The notes under the pieces: generated by a model | What the model was told of the DNA's origin: nothing | The model's input: only the letters and a program-made list of their open reading frames with translations | Databases searched by the model: none | NCBI RefSeq assembly: GCF_014650595.1 | Contig: NZ_BMVG01000039.1 | Coordinates: 1 to 64,000 of the forward strand | Source of the DNA: Streptomyces alanosinicus | GTDB taxonomy: Bacteria; Actinomycetota; Actinomycetes; Streptomycetales; Streptomycetaceae | Reading direction: 5' to 3' | Length of the DNA: 64,000 nt | Shown: positions 56,340 to 64,000 of the stretch, in pieces | Numbering within the stretch: the first letter of the stretch is position 1 | Layout of the letters: each line of letters starts with the position of its first letter | Translations under genes and position numbers: made by a program

Positions 56340-58187
56340 TCACTCCACCGTCACCGACTTCGCCAGGTTTCGCGGCTGGTCCACCTCGTTGCCCCGCGCG
56401 GTGGCCAGTTCGCACGCGAAGACCTGGAGGGGGACGGTGGCGACCAGGGGCTGGAGCAGGGTCGGGGTGGCCGGGATACGGATCAGGTGGTCGGCGTAGG
56501 GGACGACCGCCTCGTCGCCCTCCTCGGCGATCACGATCGTGCGCGCCCCGCGGGCCCGGATCTCCTGGATATTGGAGACGATCTTGTCGTGCAGGACCGA
56601 ACGGCCGCGCGGCGACGGTACGACCACCACCACCGGCACATCCTCCTCGATCAGCGCGATCGGGCCGTGCTTCAGCTCGCCCGCCGCGAAGCCCTCGGCG
56701 TGCATATAGGCGAGTTCCTTCAGCTTCAGCGCGCCTTCGAGGGCGACCGGGTAGCCGACGTGCCGGCCGAGGAACAGCACCGTGTTCTTCGAGGCCAGGG
56801 TCCGCGCGAGCGCCCGTACCGGCTCCATCGTCTCCAGGACCCGCTCGACCTCCTCCGAGATCCGGGACAGGTCCTTGATGACGGCCTGGATCTCGTCGCC
56901 CCACTTGGTGCCGCGCACCTGGCCCAGATACAGCGCCACCAGGTAACAGGCCACCAGCTGGGTCAGGAACGCCTTGGTGGAGGCGACGGCGACCTCCGGA
57001 CCCGCGTGCGTGTACAGCACCGCGTCCGACTCGCGCGGAATCGTCGAGCCGTTGGTGTTGCAGATCGCCAGCACCTTGGAGCCCTGCTCGCGGGCGTGCC
57101 GCAGCGCCATCAGGGTGTCCATGGTCTCGCCGGACTGGGAGATGGCGATCACCAGGGAGTGGCCGTCCAGGATCGGGTCCCGGTAGCGGAACTCGCTGGC
57201 CAGCTCCACCTCGCAGGGGATGCGCGTCCAGTGCTCGATGGCGTACTTGGCGATCAGGCCGGCGTGGAAGGCCGTACCGCAGGCGACGATGACGACCTTG
57301 TCGATCTCGCGCAGCTCGGACGGGGAGATCCGCACCTCGTCCAGGGTGAGCGAGCCGGACGGGTCGATCCGGCCGAGCAGCGTGTCGGCGACCGCCTTGG
57401 GCTGCTCGGCGATCTCCTTGAGCATGAAGTAGTCGTAGCCGCCCTTCTCGGCGGCGGAGGCGTCCCAGTCCACGTGGTAGCTGTGCACCTCGGCGGGGCG
57501 GCCGTCGAAGCCGGTCACCGTCACCCCGTCCCGGCGCAGCTCCACGACCTGGTCCTGGCCCAGCTCGATCGCCGAGCGGGTGTGGGCGATGAACGCGGCG
57601 ACGTCGGAGGCCAGGAACGACTCCCCCTCGCCGACACCGACCACGAGCGGTGAGTTGCGGCGGGCGCCCACGACCACGTCCGGGGCGTCGGCGTGCACCG
57701 CGACCAGCGTGAACGCGCCCTCCAGCCGCCGGCACACCAGCCGCATGGCCTCCGCCAGGTCGGCGGTCGCCGAGAACTCCTCGGCGAGCAGATGGGCGAC
57801 GACCTCGGTGTCCGTCTCGGAGGCCAGCTCATGGCCGCGCTCGGCCAGTTCGGCCCGCAGGACCGCGAAGTTCTCGATGATGCCGTTGTGGACGACCGCG
57901 ACCCGGCCCGCGTTGTCGAGATGCGGGTGCGCGTTGGCGTCCGTGGGGCCGCCGTGCGTGGCCCAGCGGGTGTGGCCGATGCCGGTCGCGCCCGCCGGCA
58001 GCGGCCGTTCGACCAGTTCCTTCTCCAGGTTGACCAGTTTGCCGGCCTTCTTGGCCGCGGCCAGCCCGCCGTCCGCCAGTACGGCGACGCCCCCCGAGTC
58101 ATAACCCCGGTACTCCAGCCGCTTCAGCCCGGCCATCACGACATCGAGCGCCGACTGCGACCCTACGTAACCCACGATTCCGCACAT
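56340..58187 (-). CDS. glmS: Glutamine-fructose-6-phosphate aminotransferase
   Basis: A 615-residue GlmS giving glucosamine-6-phosphate, the first step to UDP-GlcNAc. The N-terminal glutaminase starts MCGIVGYVGSQSALDVVMAG with Cys2 as the nucleophile. Two SIS domains follow (VIVACGTAFHAGLIAKYAIEH and FLGRHVGYPVALEGALKLKELAY), and the C-terminus PRNLAKSVTVE is canonical. Works with glmM 1.2 kb away. No glmS ribozyme is seen, as expected in actinobacteria. Confidence 0.97.
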   Translation of the reverse strand: MCGIVGYVGSQSALDVVMAGLKRLEYRGYDSGGVAVLADGGLAAAKKAGKLVNLEKELVERPLPAGATGIGHTRWATHGGPTDANAHPHLDNAGRVAVVHNGIIENFAVLRAELAERGHELASETDTEVVAHLLAEEFSATADLAEAMRLVCRRLEGAFTLVAVHADAPDVVVGARRNSPLVVGVGEGESFLASDVAAFIAHTRSAIELGQDQVVELRRDGVTVTGFDGRPAEVHSYHVDWDASAAEKGGYDYFMLKEIAEQPKAVADTLLGRIDPSGSLTLDEVRISPSELREIDKVVIVACGTAFHAGLIAKYAIEHWTRIPCEVELASEFRYRDPILDGHSLVIAISQSGETMDTLMALRHAREQGSKVLAICNTNGSTIPRESDAVLYTHAGPEVAVASTKAFLTQLVACYLVALYLGQVRGTKWGDEIQAVIKDLSRISEEVERVLETMEPVRALARTLASKNTVLFLGRHVGYPVALEGALKLKELAYMHAEGFAAGELKHGPIALIEEDVPVVVVVPSPRGRSVLHDKIVSNIQEIRARGARTIVIAEEGDEAVVPYADHLIRIPATPTLLQPLVATVPLQVFACELATARGNEVDQPRNLAKSVTVE

Positions 58188-58335
58188 GAGCCGCAGCCTA
58201 CGACTCGTCCGGCGCCAGAAAACGCTTCAGCCTGCCCGAATTCGGAAATTCCCACTGCCATACGAACGGCTCGCCGGGCCGCGGGCGTGACGGACCCCAC
58301 CCACCATCCCGTTCAAACTCCGTTAACAATGGAAT

Positions 58336-59325
58336 GTGATCTCACCGGTCTCCTCGATGCCCCGGAGCGCCCACCGGCACAGGCCGGAGGCGACTCCCTA
58401 CGTCGACCTCACCCGTGCCGAGTGGAGCGCGCTGCGCGACAAGACGCCGCTGCCGCTCACCGCCGAGGAGGTGGAGAAGCTGCGCGGTCTGGGCGATGTG
58501 ATCGACCTGGACGAGGTGCGGGACATCTACCTCCCGCTCTCCCGGCTCCTCAATCTCTACGTCGGCGCCACGGACGGCCTCAGAGGCGCCCTGAACACCT
58601 TCCTCGGTGAGCGGGGCTCCCAGTCCGGCACCCCGTTCGTCATAGGCGTGGCGGGCTCGGTCGCCTGCGGCAAGTCCACCGTCTCCCGTCTCCTGCAGGC
58701 CCTGCTCTCCCGCTGGCCCGAGCACCCGCGCGTGGAGCTGGTCACGACGGACGGATTCCTGCTGCCCACCAAGGAGTTGGAGGCCCGCGGCCTGATGTCG
58801 CGGAAGGGCTTCCCCGAGTCCTACGACCGCCGGGCCCTCACCCGCTTCGTCGCCGACATCAAGGCGGGCAAGGACGAGGTCACGGCCCCCGTCTACTCCC
58901 ACCTCATCTACGACATCGTCCCGGACCAGCGGCTCACGGTCCGCCGCCCCGACATCCTGATCGTCGAGGGCCTCAACGTCCTGCAGCCCGCCCTGCCCGG
59001 CAAGGACGGCCGCACCCGGGTCGGCCTCGCCGACTACTTCGACTTCAGCGTGTACGTCGACGCGAGCACCGAGGACATCGAGCGCTGGTACCTCAACCGC
59101 TTCAAGAAGCTGCGCCAGACCGCCTTCCAGAACCCCAACTCGTACTTCCGCAAGTACACCCAGGTCTCCGAGGACGAAGCCCTCGACTACGCCCGCACGC
59201 TGTGGCGCACCATCAACAAGCCGAACCTGGTCGAGAACATCGCCCCCACCCGCGGCCGTGCCACCCTCATCGTGCGCAAGGGCCAGGACCACAAGGTGCA
59301 ACGGCTGCGCCTGCGCAAGCTCTGA
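58336..59325 (+). CDS. coaA: Pantothenate kinase (type I)
   Basis: A 329-residue CoaA that phosphorylates pantothenate, the key step to coenzyme A. The P-loop is GVAGSVACGKSTVSRLLQ, followed by VTTDGFLLPTKELEARGLM and YSHLIYDIV; the C-terminal WRTINKPNLVENI motif is typical. The start is GTG at 58336. The gene lies between glmS and glmM, running opposite to both. Confidence 0.96.
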   Translation: MISPVSSMPRSAHRHRPEATPYVDLTRAEWSALRDKTPLPLTAEEVEKLRGLGDVIDLDEVRDIYLPLSRLLNLYVGATDGLRGALNTFLGERGSQSGTPFVIGVAGSVACGKSTVSRLLQALLSRWPEHPRVELVTTDGFLLPTKELEARGLMSRKGFPESYDRRALTRFVADIKAGKDEVTAPVYSHLIYDIVPDQRLTVRRPDILIVEGLNVLQPALPGKDGRTRVGLADYFDFSVYVDASTEDIERWYLNRFKKLRQTAFQNPNSYFRKYTQVSEDEALDYARTLWRTINKPNLVENIAPTRGRATLIVRKGQDHKVQRLRLRKL

Positions 59326-59372
59326 GCTCGCGCAGGCGCAGCGCACGGTTCCCGGCACCCCGGGGACGGGCA

Positions 59373-60731
59373 CTATCCCAACGCGGACTTCACCGCGTCG
59401 GCCAGCCGCCCGGCCACCGACCGGGCCTGCTCGATATCCGCCGCCTCGACCATCACCCGCACCAACGGCTCGGTGCCCGAGGGCCGCAGCAACACCCGCC
59501 CGGTCTCCCCGAGTTCCCGCTCCGCCTCGGCCACCGCGGCAGCGAGGTCGGCGGACGTCCGCACGCGCGACTTGTCCACGTCCGGCACATTGATGAGCAC
59601 CTGCGGCAGCCGCTCCATCACCGACGCGAGCTCCCGCAGCGAACGCCCGGTCTCCGCGACCCGCGCGGCGAGCAGCAGCCCGGTCAGCGTGCCGTCGCCC
59701 GTCGTCGCGTGGTCGAGGATGATCACATGCCCGGACTGCTCGCCGCCGAGGGCGAAGCCGTGCTCCTTCATCTCCTCCAGCACATACCGGTCGCCGACGG
59801 CCGTCTGCACGAGCCGGATCCCGGCCCGCTCCATCGCCAGCTTGAACCCGAGGTTGGACATCACGGTGGCCACCACCGTGTCCGACCGCAGCGTGGAGTG
59901 CTCCCGCATGGCCAGCGCCAGCACGGACAGGATCTGGTCGCCGTCGACCTCCTCGCCGGTGTGGTCCACGGCCAGGCAGCGGTCGGCGTCGCCGTCGTGC
60001 GCGATACCGAAGTCCGCGCGGTGCCCGATGACCGCGGCCTTCAGCTGGCCGAGATGGGTCGAGCCGCAGCCGTCGTTGATGTTGAGCCCGTCCGGCGCCG
60101 CACCGATCGTGACGATCTCGGCACCCGCCCGGGAGAACGCCTCCGGCGAGACCCCCGAGGCCGCGCCGTGCGCTTCGTCCAGGACGATCTTCAGCCCGTC
60201 CAGCCGGTTGGGCAGGACGGACAGCAGATGGACGACGTACTTCTCGAAACCCTCGTCGTAGGACCGTACGCGGCCCACACCGGCGCCCGTCGGCCGCTCC
60301 CACGGCTCGCCGTGCCGGTGCGACTCGTACACCGCCTCGATCCTGTCCTCCAGCTCGTCGGCGAGCTTGTGGCCGCCGCGGGCGAAGAACTTGATGCCGT
60401 TGTCCGGCATGGCGTTGTGGCTGGCGGAGAGCATCACGCCCAGGTCGGCGCCGAGCGCGCCGGTCAGATGGGCCACGGCCGGGGTCGGCAGCACACCGAC
60501 CTTCAGCACGTCCACGCCCGCGCTGGCCAGGCCCGCCACCACGGCCGCCTCCAGGAACTCCCCGGACGCCCGCGGGTCCCGTCCGACCACCGCTGTCGGC
60601 CGGTGGCCTTCGAAGGTGCCCACCTCGGCCAGCACATGGGCCGCCGCCACGGACAGGCCGAGCGCCATCTCGGCCGTCAGGTCCGCGTTGGCGACACCGC
60701 GCACGCCGTCCGTACCGAAGAGTCGTCCCAC
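59373..60731 (-). CDS. glmM: Phosphoglucosamine mutase
   Basis: A 452-residue GlmM that converts glucosamine-6-phosphate to -1-phosphate for UDP-GlcNAc. The phosphoserine loop is VMLSASHNAMPDNGIK, the metal site HDGDADRCLAVD, the sugar loop GGEQSGHV and the phosphate loop RPSGTEPLVRVMVEA. Complete. Follows rpsI in the same direction. Confidence 0.97.
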   Translation of the reverse strand: MGRLFGTDGVRGVANADLTAEMALGLSVAAAHVLAEVGTFEGHRPTAVVGRDPRASGEFLEAAVVAGLASAGVDVLKVGVLPTPAVAHLTGALGADLGVMLSASHNAMPDNGIKFFARGGHKLADELEDRIEAVYESHRHGEPWERPTGAGVGRVRSYDEGFEKYVVHLLSVLPNRLDGLKIVLDEAHGAASGVSPEAFSRAGAEIVTIGAAPDGLNINDGCGSTHLGQLKAAVIGHRADFGIAHDGDADRCLAVDHTGEEVDGDQILSVLALAMREHSTLRSDTVVATVMSNLGFKLAMERAGIRLVQTAVGDRYVLEEMKEHGFALGGEQSGHVIILDHATTGDGTLTGLLLAARVAETGRSLRELASVMERLPQVLINVPDVDKSRVRTSADLAAAVAEAERELGETGRVLLRPSGTEPLVRVMVEAADIEQARSVAGRLADAVKSALG

Positions 60732-60809
60732 TTGTCCTCCATCCGATCACACAAGCCTCTGAGCACCTGAGCGTCTTGTGTCGTTATACGCCCTTGGCTG
60801 GGATAAACG

Positions 60810-60851
60810 AACGCCCCGACGGCACATGTGGCGTGCCGCCGGGGCGTTCGG
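60810..60851 (-). terminator. Terminator downstream of rpsI
   Basis: GAACGCCCCG and CGGCAC pair with GTGCCG and CGGGGCGTTC around a 7-nt loop with one mismatched pair, about 50 bp past the rpsI stop codon. Confidence 0.75.
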
Positions 60852-60899
60852 AGTACGTAGGGGCCGTAACCCGTAAAACGTACGAGCAGGCAGCGAAGC

Positions 60900-61412
60900 T
60901 TAGCGCTTGCTGTACTGCGGAGCCTTGCGGGCCTTCTTCAGACCGGCCTTCTTGCGCTCGACCGCACGGTCGTCGCGGCGCAGGAAGCCGGCCTTCTTCA
61001 GCGGGCCGCGGTTGTTGTCGACGTCGGCCTCGTTCAGCGCACGGGCGACACCGAGACGGAGCGCACCGGCCTGACCGGAGACACCGCCACCCGCGATGCG
61101 GGCGATGACGTCGTAACGACCCTCAAGCTCAAGCACCTTGAAGGGCTCGTTGACTTCCTGCTGGTGCACCTTGTTCGGGAAGTAGTCCTCAAGGGTGCGA
61201 CCGTTGATCTTCCACTTGCCGGTGCCCGGGACGATCCGGACGCGGGCGATGGCGTTCTTGCGGCGGCCCAGGCCGGCGGCGGGCTGGGGCTCACCGAAAC
61301 GCGAGGCGAGGGACTCGGAGGTGTACTCACCCTCCACCGGAACCTCGGACTCGGTGGTGTAGCTGTCGATGTCAAGCTCTTCGAGCGGCTGCTCGGCAGT
61401 GGTCTCGGCCAC
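60900..61412 (-). CDS. rpsI: 30S ribosomal protein S9
   Basis: A 170-residue S9 with an actinobacterial acidic N-terminal extension of about 40 residues. The core begins GLGRRKNAIARVRIVPGTG, and the C-terminus AVERKKAGLKKARKAPQYSKR reaches the P-site as in all S9 proteins. Second gene of the rplM-rpsI operon, 42 bp after rplM. Confidence 0.98.
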   Translation of the reverse strand: MAETTAEQPLEELDIDSYTTESEVPVEGEYTSESLASRFGEPQPAAGLGRRKNAIARVRIVPGTGKWKINGRTLEDYFPNKVHQQEVNEPFKVLELEGRYDVIARIAGGGVSGQAGALRLGVARALNEADVDNNRGPLKKAGFLRRDDRAVERKKAGLKKARKAPQYSKR

Positions 61413-61454
61413 GATTCTCCTCAGATTCTCTTCAGTCTTAGGGGGTGGCCGGAC

Positions 61455-61898
61455 TTACTGCGCGACCTGGGTGATCTCGAACGGCACCGGCTGCTGCGCA
61501 GCGTGGGGGTGCACGTCACCCTTGTAGACCTTCAGCTTCGAGAGCATCTGACGGCCCAGCGTGTTCTTGGGAAGCATGCCCTTGACGGCCTTCTCGATGG
61601 CCTTCTCGGGGTTCTTGTCGAGCAGCTCGTCGTAACGGACGGAGCGCAGACCACCCGGGTAGCCGGAGTGGCGGTACGCCATCTTCTGGGTCCGCTTGTT
61701 GCCGGACAGGTGCACCTTGTCGGCGTTGATGATGATGACGAAGTCACCCATGTCCATGTGCGGCGCATAGACGGGCTTGTGCTTGCCCCGGAGGAGGGTC
61801 GCTGCGGTGGTGGCGAGACGACCCAGGACAACGTCCTGGGCGTCGATGACGTGCCACTGGCGCGTCACATCGCCGGGCTTGGGGCTGTACGTACGCAC
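61455..61898 (-). CDS. rplM: 50S ribosomal protein L13
   Basis: A 147-residue L13. MRTYSPKPGDVTRQWHVIDA and the GMLPKNTLGRQMLSKLKVYKG segment are standard. First gene of rplM-rpsI, with GTG start at 61898 and GAAGG about 7 nt upstream. Confidence 0.98.
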   Translation of the reverse strand: MRTYSPKPGDVTRQWHVIDAQDVVLGRLATTAATLLRGKHKPVYAPHMDMGDFVIIINADKVHLSGNKRTQKMAYRHSGYPGGLRSVRYDELLDKNPEKAIEKAVKGMLPKNTLGRQMLSKLKVYKGDVHPHAAQQPVPFEITQVAQ

Positions 61899-62164
61899 GG
61901 TTCGTAGCCTTCGCTTCGAGTGAATGGTCCTGAACAGGTCACCGAAACGATCACGACAGCCTCGACCGCACCGCGGTGACGCAAACCGCGTGCTGATCGC
62001 TGGTCATCGGCCCGGTGGACCGGTGTAAGGGCCCGTCCCGTGAGAATGAGCAAGCCAATACACAACGAAGAAGCAGCGTACCCGCAGGCCCCTGGACGGG
62101 TCAAAACGTGGCATGCCGCCGGACCCGCTCCGGCACCCTCCGTACCCCGTCTAAGATGCGCCCC
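61899..62164. promoter_or_regulatory. Divergent rplM control region
   Basis: A 266-bp non-coding interval between rplM and the plus-strand gene at 62165. It must contain the rplM-rpsI promoter and a leader of up to 200 nt. I see no clear recognised r-protein leader structure. On the right side a TAAGAT box lies 7 nt before the ATG at 62165. Confidence 0.6.
62152..62164 (+). promoter_or_regulatory. Leaderless-type -10 of the gene at 62165
   Basis: TAAGAT (62152-62157), then 7 nt to the ATG. Confidence 0.5.
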
Positions 62165-63043
62165 ATGAGTTACGGGCAGGGGGGACCCCAGTCTCAGTGG
62201 GATCCCTGGAAACCGCATTCCCAGCAGCCCTGGAGCAGCGGCGATGACGACGGGACCCCGGACTGGGCCGCGCTCGCCGAGGCCTCGGAGACCCGGAACA
62301 AGCGCCGCAAGGTGCTGTTCATCGGCGCCGGAGCGCTCGCCACGGTCGCCGTCGGCACGGCCGTGGCGCTGGCCGTCGTGTCCGCCGACGGCAGCGACGA
62401 CGCCCACGGCACCCCGACCAATCTGCCCGCCAGCGCCTCAGTGCCGAGCGGCTCGGCCACGCCGTCCTTCGCGCCCACCAGCGCCCCGCCGCCGCTGGAC
62501 CCGAAGGACTTCATATCCAGCGCCAAGAAGGACACCGCCCCGCTCAGCGCCGACAGCCTCTTCCCCGGCACGCAGCTGACCATGAACGACACGGTGTACA
62601 AGAAGGGCGCGACGGCCGACACCACACAGTGCGCCGGCGCGGCCAACGGCACCCTGCCGAAGATCCTCAACGACAACCGCTGCACCCGCCTGATCCGCGC
62701 GACCTACTCCAACGGCCACGGGATCGCGATCACCGTCGGCGTCGCCCTCTTCGACAGCCAGGCACAGGCCGCGAAGGTCAAGGCACAGGCCGCCAAGAAG
62801 GCCGTGGTGCGCTCGCTGCCCGGCAAGGGCGTCAAGAACTTCTGCGACGCCGCGGTCTGTCTGACCACCACGAACGCGGTCGGCCGGTACGTCTACTTCA
62901 CGACCGGCGGCTTCCTCGACGGCAAGGACGTCACCGACAAGGACGCCAAGGTCTTCCGCGTCGGCAACGACCTGCAGCAGTTCATCTTCAACCAGATCTA
63001 CCGCCGCGGTCAGGCCCAGGCGTCCACGGCGGCGAACCAGTAG
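62165..63043 (+). CDS. Membrane-anchored Streptomyces protein
   Basis: A 292-residue protein. An acidic, Gln/Trp-rich cytoplasmic start (GQGGPQSQWDPWKPHSQQ) leads to a basic stretch (NKRRK) and one helix (VLFIGAGALATVAVGTAVALAVV). A Ser/Pro-rich linker and an extracellular domain of about 190 residues follow, with four cysteines (TTQCAGA, DNRCTR, FCDAAVC) likely forming two disulfides. The domain resembles several uncharacterised secreted Streptomyces domains; no enzyme motif is visible. Confidence 0.85.
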   Translation: MSYGQGGPQSQWDPWKPHSQQPWSSGDDDGTPDWAALAEASETRNKRRKVLFIGAGALATVAVGTAVALAVVSADGSDDAHGTPTNLPASASVPSGSATPSFAPTSAPPPLDPKDFISSAKKDTAPLSADSLFPGTQLTMNDTVYKKGATADTTQCAGAANGTLPKILNDNRCTRLIRATYSNGHGIAITVGVALFDSQAQAAKVKAQAAKKAVVRSLPGKGVKNFCDAAVCLTTTNAVGRYVYFTTGGFLDGKDVTDKDAKVFRVGNDLQQFIFNQIYRRGQAQASTAANQ

Positions 63044-63050
63044 CCAGGTC

Positions 63051-63905
63051 CTAGCAGCACCCCGCCGACGGAAGCGAGCGCTTGTTCCGCGCCTCCTTGC
63101 TGCGCGCGGCCAGCAGTTCGTCGGCGGGGTAGCCGACCTCCTCCAGGGTCAGCCCGTGCGGTCGTACGACATGCACGGCGGAGTCCCGCACCCCGGCGGC
63201 CAGCACCTTCCCGGGCCACTCCGGCCCGCGGTGCCCGTCCCCGACGAACAGCAGCGCGCCGATCAGCGAGCGCACCATGTTGTGACAGAACGCGTCGGCA
63301 CGCACGGTGGCCGTCACGATCCCGTCGGACCCGCGCTCAAGGCTCAGCTCCTGAAGGGTCCGGATCGTGGTGGCCCCCTCCCGCTTCTTGCAGTAGGCGG
63401 CGAAGTCGTGCTCGCCCAGCAGCTGCCGCGCGGCCTCGTTCATGGCGTCGACGTCGAGCGGCCAGTCGTGCCAGAGGACGTGGCCCCGCAGCAGGGGGTC
63501 CACTCCCCCGGGGTTGTCGGTGACCCGGTAGGCGTACCTGCGCCAGACGGCGGAGAAACGGGCGTTGAAGCCGCTCGGAGCCGGCCTGAGGGCCCAGACC
63601 CGCACATCCTTCGCCAGCCGCCCGGCGAGCCGCTTGAGCAGCTTCTGGTTGTGCTCCCGCCAGACCTCCTCCGGCAGGTCCACATGCGCCACCTGCCCGC
63701 GCGCGTGCACCCCGGCGTCGGTCCGCCCGGCGACGGTCAGCTCGTACGTCTGCCTCGACCGCGTCACCGTCCGCAGCGCGTCCTCGATCTCTCCCTGCAC
63801 GGTCCGCTTCCCGCCGGCCTGCTTGGCCCAGCCGTGGAAACCGGTGCCGTCGTAGGAGATGTCGAGGCGGACACGGACGTGACCGGGCTCTACTTCGTCA
63901 CTCAC
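63051..63905 (-). CDS. truA: tRNA pseudouridine(38-40) synthase
   Basis: A 284-residue TruA that makes pseudouridine at positions 38-40 of many tRNAs. The catalytic aspartate is in the core motif AGRTDAGVHARGQV. VRLDISYDGTGFHGWAKQ and the later AFCHNMVRSLIGALLFVGDG are conserved. Transcribed from the direction of the large r-protein operon beyond the right edge. Confidence 0.95.
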   Translation of the reverse strand: MSDEVEPGHVRVRLDISYDGTGFHGWAKQAGGKRTVQGEIEDALRTVTRSRQTYELTVAGRTDAGVHARGQVAHVDLPEEVWREHNQKLLKRLAGRLAKDVRVWALRPAPSGFNARFSAVWRRYAYRVTDNPGGVDPLLRGHVLWHDWPLDVDAMNEAARQLLGEHDFAAYCKKREGATTIRTLQELSLERGSDGIVTATVRADAFCHNMVRSLIGALLFVGDGHRGPEWPGKVLAAGVRDSAVHVVRPHGLTLEEVGYPADELLAARSKEARNKRSLPSAGCC

Positions 63906-63934
63906 GCAGAGATCCTCTCAGGGCGGTGCCCTTT

Positions 63935-63985
63935 CAAAAAACGTGAAAGCGGGCCCGCCCCGAAGGGCGAACCCGCTTCACGTCA
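63935..63985 (-). terminator. Terminator of the gene beyond the right edge
   Basis: On the minus strand, GTGAAGCGGG and neighbouring bases pair with CCCGCTTTCAC around a shorter inner hairpin with a CTTC turn, followed by a run of six T. Probably the end of the gene upstream of truA (in other Streptomyces rplQ). Confidence 0.75.
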
Positions 63986-64000
63986 GGCAGAGCCTCAGGC

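Noticed and set aside
56340..58330. glmS ribozyme
   Set aside because: No ribozyme core is visible upstream of glmS; it is limited mostly to Gram-positive Firmicutes.
1..64000. Prophage, integrative element or insertion sequence
   Set aside because: No integrase, transposase, terminase or att-like repeat at the tRNA; the genes are core Streptomyces functions.

Overview
The window is a piece of a very GC-rich actinobacterial chromosome and is almost certainly from a Streptomyces. Evidence: strong G/C third-position bias, many GTG starts, bldM and whiD side by side, a two-CIRCE groES-groEL1 operon, a sigma factor of the ShbA type, and a large Ser/Thr kinase cluster. From memory, the gene order matches the S. 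coelicolor core region running roughly from rplM/rpsI (SCO4734-4735) to guaA (about SCO4785). I see no prophage, insertion sequence, CRISPR array or plasmid gene.

Layout. 0-6.7 kb: DoxX-like membrane protein, IPT-domain membrane protein, DUF4429/SHOCT protein, class II aldolase, flavin-binding oxidase-fold protein, guaA, then a chorismate mutase behind an apparent Phe/Tyr leader-peptide attenuator. 7.3-10.8 kb: GMC oxidoreductase and succinate-semialdehyde dehydrogenase. 10.9-23.0 kb: six protein-kinase genes on the minus strand. One lacks membrane and sensor parts, and one is a 1150-residue pseudokinase whose activation segment is replaced by about 550 residues of low-complexity, collagen-like sequence. 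23.2-30.0 kb: glpD, a nucleotide-sugar dehydrogenase homologue with a degenerate active site, a small membrane protein, and two IMPDH-family genes (guaB3-like, guaB). 30.2-33.4 kb: developmental block of ShbA-type sigma factor, a repeat-rich gap, bldM with an exact match to the sigma-BldN promoter, and whiD. 33.5-36.8 kb: LysR regulator, MOSC protein, SDR, SnoaL-like protein. 36.9-39.1 kb: groEL1/groES. 39.3-45.5 kb: two lipoprotein-type polysaccharide deacetylases, a THUMP-like methyltransferase carrying a REP-like in-frame insert, an ECF42-type sigma factor with its DGPF partner, an LCP-family gene remnant, and a COG4705 membrane protein. 45.5-49.8 kb: an unusual tRNA-Gly(UCC), then the t6A genes tsaD-rimI-tsaB and tsaE. 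49.7-60.7 kb: hydrolase, alr, L,D-transpeptidase, nnr, acpS, SDR, glmS, coaA, glmM. 60.9-64 kb: rpsI-rplM, a secreted or membrane protein, truA.

How it fits together. Much of the window serves cell-wall precursor supply and remodelling (glmS, glmM, alr, L,D-transpeptidases, deacetylases, the kinase cluster) and the translation machinery (tRNA, tsaB/D/E, rimI, rpsI, rplM, truA), with GMP synthesis (guaA, guaB) and sporulation regulators between them. The features I consider most worth testing are the aberrant tRNA-Gly, which may feed peptidoglycan Gly-bridge synthesis, the split pseudokinase, the Phe/Tyr attenuator, the active-site-degenerate sugar dehydrogenase, and an iron-box-like palindrome in front of a 60-residue protein. 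Several genes show a TAnnnT-type -10 box 6-7 nt before the start codon, the arrangement expected for leaderless mRNAs.
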